From Gaeumannomyces sp. JS-464 (lineage: Eukaryota > Ascomycota > Sordariomycetes > Magnaporthales > Magnaporthaceae): a DNA stretch of 64,000 nucleotides. The stretch covers positions 2,976,001 through 3,040,000 of the forward strand of contig NGZR01000004.1 in the NCBI GenBank assembly GCA_002197995.1, read 5' to 3'. Under the pieces are notes generated by a model. That model had not been told where the DNA came from. It ran no database searches and saw only the letters and a list, made by a program, of their open reading frames with translations. Of the stretch, positions 56,407-64,000 are shown in pieces (the stretch's first letter is position 1; the number at the start of each line of letters is the position of its first letter). The position numbers and the translations under genes are program-made.

Positions 56407-58000
56407 ATGCGCCTCCACTGCCTCGTGGCCAGCGGCTTGCTGGCTTGGTGTCCCTCGGCAGCCTCAGCCAATGTTGGTCGGCGTGGGGATTATGGCAGAA
56501 TCACACCCAAGGTTTTCATAATCAGCTTTGTAAGTCGACCCTTCCTGTGGCTACCTGCCAGCTGTCCTGACGCCTGGCCGGATAGTTTGCCGACGAAGCC
56601 AACGTGTGGTACAATAAGATGCCGGGCAGCGGCCTCGGAGACCTCCTGGCGGTCAACATATCATCCCCGGGCCTTTCCATGATTTACCCATCTGTCCACT
56701 GTCTCGTCGACCACTCGGTCTGTCAAGTGACGACCAACATGGGTGAGATAAACGCGGCCACCACCGTCACTGCCCTCACCCTCTCGCCAAAATTCGACCT
56801 CACCAAAACGTACTTCCTAACCGCGGGCATTGCCGGCGTTAACCCCAAACACGGCACCACGGGGACGGTTGCCCTCGCAAAGTACGCGGTGCAGGTGGCG
56901 CTGCAGTACGAGTTTGACGCCCGCGAGATGCCCGAAAACTTCACCACAGGATACCTCCCCTACGGCGTAAACTCGCCGTCCGAATACCCTACAATCCAAT
57001 ACGGGACCGAAGTCTTTGAGCTTAACGAGAAGCTGCGGGACGCCGCCTACGGCTTCGCCCTGGGCGGCAGCCTGTCGGACCGTGAGGACGTGGCGGCCTA
57101 TCGCACCAAATACGCGGCGCGCGGGCCCGCCTTCCAGAAGGCCTCGGAGCCCCCGGCGGTCGAAAAGTGCGGCACGGCCACGTCGGACGTCTATTACACT
57201 GGAGAGCTCCTGAGCGATGCGTTTGACAATACCACCCGTATCTGGACAAACGGTTCGGGGATTTAGTAGGCGCCCAGTCACGTCTTTATTAAACCCTGAT
57301 CTGGCCTCTTACAGAAACATGTCTATCCGCCTCGTGCTGACGACGCGTGTGCTTCTCTCTCAGCTGCATGACGGCTCAGGAGGACAATGCAGTCCTCGAG
57401 GCTCTTGTGAGGATGCACATTGAGAAGCTGGTTGATTTCAGCCGGGTTATTGTCATGCGCACCGGGTCAAACTTTGACCGCCCGCCTCCTGGCGTCACCC
57501 CGTGGGTGCCTTGGCCCTTTGGTTTTTTTCCCTTTTTTCCCCCCAAAACATAATAACTTCTAGGCCGAGCATGCTGACACGCTGGTTGGCTTCCCTCGTG
57601 CGTCCCAAAGCTTCGAGCATCTACGCGTACTCCATCAGAATGGCTTCACTATCGCCATCGACAACATCTTCCAGGCCGGCATTCTGATCGTCAAGGGAAT
57701 TCTGAGTGCCTGGGATAGTACTTTCAAAGATGGAATCAAGCCGGATAAGTGAGAGCATATCCCCGTCATGTGCCACTCAGCCTGGCCCACCCCTTGTTAA
57801 ACGCCATCTGACCCGGATTTAGCTACATTGGCGACATATTCGGAAGCCTCGGCGGGCAACCTGACTTCGGCCCGGGGAGTTTGACCAAGGGCGAACCTGT
57901 ACAACCTGGAGGCGGAGTCCGCCAGGTTACGAAAACGGATGGGACTCAGGGGTGTAGGCGGGATGCGATCTTACCAACGAATCCGCTGGTTGGTTTGTAA
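56407..58000 (+). CDS. Purine nucleoside permease (NUP family)
   Basis: Five exons: 56407-56529, 56586-57265, 57364-57501, 57564-57748 and 57823-58000. A signal-like N-terminus (MRLHCLVASGLLAWCPSAAS) is followed by PKVFIIS, then the ANVWYNKMPG block. The family core includes GEINAATTVTALTLSPKFDL, TKTYFLTAGIAGVNPKHGTT and VALQYEFDAREMPENFTTGY. These are followed by TSDVYYTGELLSDAFDN, CMTAQEDNAVLEALVRMHIE and VIVMRTGSNFDRP. The end is DNIFQAGILIVKGILSAWDS, then NYIGDIFGSLGG. This is the NUP family first described for nucleoside uptake in Candida; its fold resembles nucleoside phosphorylases, so the transport role is not certain in every member. Exon 3 ends one base out of phase at about 57501, within a C run, which I attribute to consensus error. 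Tandem with SPT5. Confidence 0.9.
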
Positions 58001-58370
58001 GGGACATGAGGGTTGAGTTGGTGATGAGATCAAGTGGCCTGCGAGTTTGTACGATCAATGCTGGGCGGTGATGAGGTAAACTAGTACACCCGAGTTCTTA
58101 TGAATATAAACCACTTTCCGCGCCCCTTGCCATTGTATTTTGTAATGTTTGACTGGATTTATTACTCTGTGTGAAATGTAAGGACACACTTATATCCTGG
58201 GGTGGAGTGACGAGCCCCTTTTACTTACCTGCCGTCTACATGTACGACACATCCATCCCTGAACACCACACTTACCTGTGCGGCCGAGTACCCCAGCTCA
58301 AAGGCCTAGCTACCTACCAATTTGCCTCCGTTCGACGCAGACGTGTGACAAGATCGCACTTGATCTCAAA
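58001..58370. other. Convergent 3' spacer
   Basis: 3' region between the permease gene and the small Cys-rich gene; no other feature is seen apart from a CTACCTACC motif at 58310. Confidence 0.5.
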
Positions 58371-58634
58371 TCATCTCCGGGGCCTGGAGAGCTTCAGCAG
58401 ATTCTTGCCCCTGGACAGCAGGCTCCCGCACTTGCCCTTGGCGGTGCTCTCGCTGCAGGTGGGACAAGGGCCGGGAGCCATCGACACCGAAGCAGTTCCC
58501 CACTGGAAGTTAGGGCAATCCATCTGCTTGGCCATGGCCCAGGGACAGCGCTCAAGAGAGCTCGAGTCGGAGCAGAAGTAGGTGTAGCTGCAGCTGCAGC
58601 CCTCGAAGGACTTTGCGTTCCTGATCTGGCACAT
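58371..58634 (-). CDS. Small cysteine-rich protein, unknown
   Basis: A single 87-codon frame with strong third-position GC bias. It starts MCQIRNAKSFEGCSCSYTYF and has nine cysteines, including a CSC near the start and a C-X2-C (PCPTCSES) near residue 58, and ends in a basic tail. There is no signal peptide, so the cysteines may bind metal in the cytosol instead of forming secreted disulfides. Similar short Cys-rich frames beginning MC occur in other ascomycetes, but I cannot name a family. It could be only one exon of a larger gene. Confidence 0.5.
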   Translation of the reverse strand: MCQIRNAKSFEGCSCSYTYFCSDSSSLERCPWAMAKQMDCPNFQWGTASVSMAPGPCPTCSESTAKGKCGSLLSRGKNLLKLSRPRR

Positions 58635-59763
58635 GGTTGCTAGTTTGCCGTTTTTGAAGAAGGGGTCCTACCGACTCTCTGTAGCCTATCAGATGTCCAG
58701 GAGAATCCCGAGTTTCGACTGCCTGTTGTCCTTTCGTTGGACTGCTGATCTGCCGCGTCTGTCGTTGACGGAGGTGGGTGGGTTAGTGAGGTGGGTATGA
58801 AGAAAATGGATGGATCGGTTGATGATATCCAGAACAGCAAATCCTGATTAGAGCAGCTCTGTGAGTCTGTATAAACACACAAACTGCCGCTGGAAGACAA
58901 TAGCGCGCAGATACAAAGCCCCAGGGCAAGGCTTTGTGTCGAGCAAAGCGTCCATTGGCAGTGAGTCTTTGTGTAAATGCCGATGGAAGGATCCATTGGT
59001 TGTTGGGATTCGATTGACTGGCACGACCGGATTGTCTCGCCCTGAAAGACGGCAAGAGCCACCTGCAATCCACTCAATGAGGATGGAATTCAGGCCCAAT
59101 GGATTCGCGAGGGTTCAATTCCCGTTCCCGCGATTGATCGGATCGCGCGTGCATCGCATCGGGGCTCGCTGCAGGCAATTGAGCTGCTACACTCCACCGC
59201 TGTGCAGGCGCTCCACTCCACCCTCAGCAGCTTCCCTAGCGGCATCATGGTGAGGTCACACACACCGAACTCGCTGGAGGTCAGCACCTATGCCCGGCGC
59301 TCTGGGGATCAACCCGGGGTGTTTACGTACCCTGGCGGCCTCGAGTCGCATCATAATATTGATCCCACCTCCCACCACCACCACCACCACCACCACCACC
59401 AGTGCATGCCGTGCTCTGTATGACTTTTGCGTGTGTACCCACACCACACCACCTCCCGTCGTCTCCTTCCGACCTGTCCCTTGTGGTCGTCGTCGCTCGC
59501 CACAAACCACGCCGGGCTGCATCCCTGGCCAGACGATGATGGCGCATCAATGCGCGCCTCTGCAGCCGCACGGATTCGCGAGCAACAACAGTGACGCTCC
59601 CGCCTAACCGTGCCAGACTGTGCCAGACCTTGACTTGTCTCTCCCTTCTCGACTCCCTTCTTTGTTGCCAACATAGATCTGTCCCCGGCCATCTTCCCGC
59701 CTAAAAGCTACCCGTCCCCGAATCCCCTCGCCACGCGCGTCCCAGGCGAATGAATGCGCTGCC
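58635..59763. other. Intergenic region with CCA repeat
   Basis: Divergent spacer between the small Cys-rich gene and the kinase gene. It carries a perfect CCA run at 59372-59401; no gene is recognised. Confidence 0.5.
59372..59401 (+). repeat. CCA trinucleotide repeat
   Basis: About ten perfect CCA/CAC units in the promoter region of the Iks1-like kinase gene. Confidence 0.9.
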
Positions 59764-62208
59764 ATGTCTCTGGTCCCGTATCACCCCGTGAAGATCGTGA
59801 GATCGTTCTGTAAGAGCCCACGCCCCATGCTTTCTCCCTTCCCCTGCCTGCTGCGCTGAGGGTGCTGACGTGCAGCTCGATGCTGTCTTCGGCAGTCGCT
59901 ACAACAATGCTCTCGTCGTCCGCGACCGCGCCCGAGGCGCCTCGAGATTCAGAGAGTGACCGACTGTCCCACCTGCCATCGGCCGCTCAACACGGCGCCC
60001 GCCGACCGCCAGTACGACGCACCGCCCGCCCACGACTCTTTCGTCAGCCCCAACTACTTCCGTCTGCTGCAGCCCGGCGGTCACAATGACGGGCCGCACC
60101 ACGCCGGCCGCCCCGACGAGTCCGCCCGCCCGGACCGCCCGCCCTCGAGTCCCGTGCGCCGCCTCGTCCACCGGGTACCCCATGTGGAGACTGCCCCCGA
60201 CGCCGAGTTCGTCTCAAGCGCGCCCGCCGCCCAGGAGGGCGCCCGCATCCGCAAGAGCGCTTTCAGTCCAAACTATTTCCGCGACTTCTTCGTCGAGGAG
60301 CGCGAGCTGGGCAGGGGTGGCAAGGGTGTCGTCCTGCTCGTCCGCCACCAGCTCGACGGCGTCCAGCTCGGCCACTACGCCTGCAAGCGCGTTCCGGTCG
60401 GCGACGACCACGCCTGGCTCGAGAAGGTCCTCGTCGAGGTTGAGCTGCTGGCCTCCCTGACCCATCACAACCTCGTCGCCTACCGCCACGTCTGGCTCGA
60501 GGAGGTGAAGCTCAACCGCTTTGGCCCTAGCGTTGCCTGTGCTTTTATCCTACAGCAGTATTGCAACGGCGGTGATCTGCTCCAGTACGTCGTGGGTGCG
60601 CTGCCCAGGAGGCCACCAAGGAACAGCTCAAGGAACGTATGCGCCGTCGGTCCAAGGGCCAGGCCGAGAGGACCCCGGTCGCGTCGCCCACCCACCGCCG
60701 CCTCCCTCTGGAGGAGATCTATTCGATATTCAAGGACATCACCTCGGGCCTAGTCCATCTCCACGACAATAATTATATCCACCGGGACCTGAAGCCAAGC
60801 AATTGCCTGCTGCATCGCCAAGGCAAGACCATGACCTGTCTGATCAGCGACTTTGGCGAGGTCCAGCAAGAAAGAGCCATGAGGAGCTCGACGGGGTCGA
60901 CCGGCACTATCTCTTACTGTGCTCCCGAAGTGCTCGTCCGGGACTCGACAGGACGCTATGGAAACTTCACGACCAAGTCGGACATCTTCTCACTCGGCAT
61001 GATCCTGTACTTCCTTTGCTTTGGCCGCCTGCCCTACCATAGTGCCAACACGCTGCAGGAGGAGCTGGAGGACGTCGAGCTGCTCCGGGCCGAGATTGCA
61101 GATTGGAAAGGGTTCCAGGACGAGAGGCGCGAGCGCCCAGACCTGCCGTCCAAGCTCTACAGCCTGCTCAAGAAGCTGCTGTCCATCAGCCCGAACGAGC
61201 GACCGAGCGCAACCGAGGTTCTGAGCATCATGAAGAACGAGTCTGCCTTGGACGGTGTGCCACGACGCCAGAGGAGCGGCAGTCCATCGTCCATTGGGCT
61301 CTCGGGCAGGCGAATTCAGAGTCTCGATTCGCCCCACCCCCTTCGACGCCCGTCAACGGTGAGTCCCACCTGCTGGCGTGACCCGTGATGTGATGCCATT
61401 GCGGCTCACGACACTGCTCTTATTATATATGCTGATGATGTGCATTCTGCTAAACTATTGAGCGAGAAAAGACCCTGGAAAGCATTCCTCGTTTGCCCGC
61501 CCATCCGGCACACGTGATGAGGCCACGGCCACCCCAGCAGCTGCTCCAGCCGAGGCAGACAGCTCGCTCTCACCGCAGCCGACCCCGCTGAACAGTATTC
61601 AGAAGCACCCGAACCCAACACCGTCGACGCCTCGACACCGCCCTCCCCCTTTGGTAACGTCGCACGGCCATGACAGCTTCGAGCGTCGGTCGCCGTCTCC
61701 CAACGGAACTGATAGGACGTCTCCTACGGCCCCCGGGCCCATCCCGCTACTCATGCCACCCCCCGCCACGCCGCTAGAACAGGCGAGACACCAAGTGGTG
61801 GTGGCGCATCACAACGTCTCGCTCTTCCTCGCGCGACACGCCGCCCCGTTTGCCTCATCCGTCCGCCTGGCTCTCTTTATCGTCAAGATGGCGTCTTTGA
61901 CACGGCCGTGCTGGCCGTACGTCGTCAACCCCGTAATTGGGGCATTCCTGATTGTCGTGGCTGGGATTGATCTTGCCATTCCTGCTGCCGCCAGCAATGT
62001 CGGGCCGAACCCACGGAGACTGCTCACCATGGCAGGCTTGCCCAGCAGGTCAGACGCCCGCGGAGTAACGTCGCGATGGCGTTGGGACTGGCGGATCAGC
62101 CTCATTTTCCTCGGTCTGCACATTTTTGTCCTGTGGGCTGCATTTAGCCAGGACAGACTGTGTACCGTCTCCCACTTGACGCCAGCGGACTGGCCAGATG
62201 ACATTTGA
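59764..62208 (+). CDS. IKS1: Iks1-type serine/threonine protein kinase
   Basis: Exons are 59764-59809, 59876-61358 and 61472-62208. The protein starts MSLVPYHP and has a short zinc-ribbon-like TDCPTCHRPL, then repeated SPNYFR motifs before the kinase domain. Kinase signatures are ELGRGGKGVVLLVRH (glycine loop), ACKRV (ATP lysine), YIHRDLKPSNCLL (catalytic loop), SDFGEV (in place of DFG plus leucine) and TISYCAPEVL (APE). The stretch ending ERPSATEVLSIM closes the domain. A Ser/Pro-rich linker then leads to two hydrophobic segments (VVNPVIGAFLIVVAGIDLAI and ISLIFLGLHIFVLWAAF), so the protein is probably membrane-anchored. This matches the fungal Iks1 family, kinases of poorly known role. Frame changes are near 59787, 59938, 60605 and 61475. 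All catalytic residues are present. Confidence 0.88.
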
Positions 62209-62799
62209 CAACTCTCCCTGGCAGATGCCCAGATCCTTCCTGATACAATAGCGGACGCTTGCTCTCGCTCCGCATAATATTCATGGGTTGTTCAAGCCCC
62301 GTTACTTTATCAGTATGCAGTCTGCGGAGTGTATGGGAACAAAGGCTGTACCTAAGTTTGGCCTGTCGAAAAGATAATCATCAGTGTAAATTGTAATAAC
62401 ATTATGTTTTGAACACCTACATGTTTCGACTACCGCCCACGTTGTTTGGATAGAGAATTAATATTTCTTTCTGCTTCCCTTTCGCCTTTCCTGTGTTTTT
62501 GTAACTTTATCGTCCTTACCTCGGTCCATGAGTGACTGGTCATCTTGGCTGGGCACTCCTTTGAAAACGATACTGAGTTACATGCTGACTTTCTTTGTCA
62601 AGCGTATAGTGCGGGGATATGCACGCACAGTGGTGCGTCTCTAGACTACGAAGGCGCTTGGCTGCCTGGATGGGCTGAGCCGCACCATCACCGCTATGAT
62701 TTAATGTGAGCTCCTTGTTCTTTGCACGTCAACTAAAGCGTATCCTCCATTAAAAAAACACAGCAGCTCGCGACGGGCCGAGCGAGGCACTGGCCTACC
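62209..62799. other. Intergenic region
   Basis: AT-richer spacer between the kinase and the regulator gene; no feature is recognised. Confidence 0.5.
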
Positions 62800-64000
62800 A
62801 TGCCTGGCCCTGTGCGGACACGGCAAGCATGCGATCGATGCCATTCGCAGAAGCTCCGCTGCCCCAAGCAGCTGGGGAGCACGAGCTGCACGCGCTGCGC
62901 CAAAATGAAGGCCCCTGCACCTTCAGCACCATCGGGAGTCACTCCAATGGCGGTAACGTGATGGCCGCCCGCCACCCCGCCGCCATCCTCGCATCGCCTT
63001 CTCCTTCGCCCTCGTCGTCCCTGTCGTCGTCGGGGGCGCACCTGGGCACCGCCAGCACGACCACCACCCCACCCGCCATCGCCCTTGCGCCGCAGCAGTG
63101 GGTCGAGCTCGTCGGGTTTTCCGGCGGCGCGGGTGTCAGCGAGGGCTACTATGCCGCCGACGCCGGCGTCGACCTGTCGTCGCTCCCCGGCATGGCCCCG
63201 GTCCCGGACTGGCTCGCCTTTGACGCCGCGCTGGCCGGCAGCGAGTCGCCTGCCGCGGCCGGCGACAGTTCTGCCGGCTCACTCGGGACCACAGCGGCCA
63301 CCAGGCGGCAGTAGCGGCGCCGCCGGGCCAGGCAGCAGCAGCAGCTTTGGAGACCGAGGCCGCCCCGGCTTGGCGGCCGCGCCCTGGCCGAGCTCCAGGT
63401 CGAGATCGACGCCACGCTCGGCAGCCTGCCCATGCCGCCGCTCCTCCACTTGCCGGCAGACCACGCCACCGTCGCCGACCGCCTGGCCGAGATGGTGCCG
63501 CAGCTGTCGACCAGGAAGTTCATGGAGCGCATTTTTGTGATTATCCAACGCCTGACCGACGCGTACCCCGAAGCCGTCGAGAAGGCGCTCGTCGCGGCGA
63601 GGCCGCCCGGGGAGGAGCCCTGCCAGATCCCGAACTGCGTCCACCGCCACGAGCTCCCTCCAGAGTTCGCCGGACTGGACGAGGTGCTGCAGTCCAGCAA
63701 TGTTGACCTGGCGCTGGCCGGCCAGCTGGTATCGTGCCACCTGCGCCTGCTCGACATCCTCGACCGCCTCATCCTCTACGCCTCCTCCTGCTTCCGGCTA
63801 AAAGCTGCGGCCAGTGAAGTCCGCCACCCTGATTTCCTGCTGCCCGAACTCAAGGTCGGGTCCTTCACGCCCATGGGTTCCTCGGCTCAGTTGATGCAGG
63901 CCGTCCTGATCAAGGACATGATGGATAGGCTAGACCATCATCTCAGACTCTTTGCAGACGCTGTGGACGCCGAGGCCTCCGAAACCCCGGCTCTGGGAAC
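62800..64000 (+). CDS. Zn2Cys6 transcription regulator (AflR-type), 3' end missing
   Basis: The ATG at 62800 begins [20 protein letters not shown]. The binuclear zinc cluster has six cysteines in the pattern C-X2-C-X6-C-X8-C-X2-C-X6-C (residues 11-40), which defines GAL4-type DNA-binding domains. The long second loop and the later [33 protein letters not shown] and [13 protein letters not shown] blocks resemble the AflR-like regulator family. The gene runs off the window. Frame changes are needed near 62912 (within CCC, before the sixth cysteine), 63312 and 63375. Members of this family often control a secondary-metabolite cluster, so the sequence to the right of the window may be one; nothing inside this window shows it. 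Confidence 0.85.

Noticed and set aside
3180..63375. Programmed ribosomal frameshifting as an explanation for the many frame changes
   Set aside because: The sites have no shared slippery heptamer or downstream structure and occur in unrelated housekeeping genes, with some genes needing up to ten. Consensus indel error explains them better.
1..64000. CRISPR arrays, insertion sequences, rRNA or a secondary-metabolite gene cluster
   Set aside because: This is eukaryotic nuclear DNA. No regularly spaced repeats, transposase motifs or rRNA were seen, and the accessory enzymes are scattered among housekeeping genes with no synthase gene in the window.

Overview
The window is nuclear DNA of a filamentous ascomycete, most likely a Sordariomycete. 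The genes have short GT...AG introns (about 50-170 bp) with CTNAC-like branch sites. Coding sequence has high GC at third codon positions. The gene content is typical of this class: Egh16-like surface protein, fungal calpain, Fta4 kinetochore protein, Atg28, purine nucleoside permease, Iks1 kinase and an AflR-type Zn2Cys6 regulator. I cannot name the species. Genes lie on both strands without operons, separated by 0.3-4.4 kb spacers.

Layout. 1-457 (-): 5' part of a PLP-dependent decarboxylase. 2.8-4.0 kb (+): SAM methyltransferase. 4.7-7.1 kb (+): ArfGAP/UBA protein. 8.1-11.9 kb (+): calpain protease. 12.4-13.3 kb (-): Fta4, divergent from MSH6 (+, 13.9-17.8 kb). 18.8-19.6 kb (-): secreted Egh16-like protein. 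19.6-24.0 kb: a long gap. 24.0-25.9 kb (+): C2H2/DUF3716/cupin-like protein. 27.0-28.1 kb (+): doubtful low-complexity gene. 28.8-29.5 kb (-): MARVEL-like membrane protein. 30.7-34.1 kb (-): large fungal-specific protein. 37.6-39.4 kb (+): DHA1-type MFS transporter. 40.6-42.6 kb (+): Atg28. 43.3-44.0 kb (-): Atg44/mitofissin (DUF1748). 45.1-46.8 kb (+): pyruvate kinase. 47.1-48.5 kb (-): Cab4-type phosphopantetheine adenylyltransferase. 49.6-51.1 kb (-): WDR68/DCAF7-type WD40 protein. 52.3-55.7 kb (+): SPT5. 56.4-58.0 kb (+): purine nucleoside permease. 58.4-58.6 kb (-): small Cys-rich protein. 59.8-62.2 kb (+): Iks1 kinase. 62.8 kb to the edge (+): Zn2Cys6 regulator.

Two points stand out. 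First, a tiny four-exon gene at 43313-43973 encodes a 75-residue Atg44/mitofissin homologue, a mitochondrial fission factor of mitophagy. It is convergent with a recognisable ATG28, so two autophagy-related genes are neighbours. Second, nearly every long gene, including housekeeping genes such as SPT5 and MSH6, is broken by one-base frame changes. Most of them fit the loss of one base from a short run of identical bases. I read this as consensus error in the assembly, not as pseudogenes. Gene boundaries below span those breaks, and translation straight from this sequence would give truncated proteins.

The genes do not form one pathway. The repeated themes are housekeeping (DNA repair, transcription elongation, glycolysis, CoA synthesis, kinetochore), autophagy, and a few accessory genes (MFS pump, methyltransferase, decarboxylase, Egh16-like protein, Zn2Cys6 regulator) that are scattered and do not form a biosynthetic cluster.
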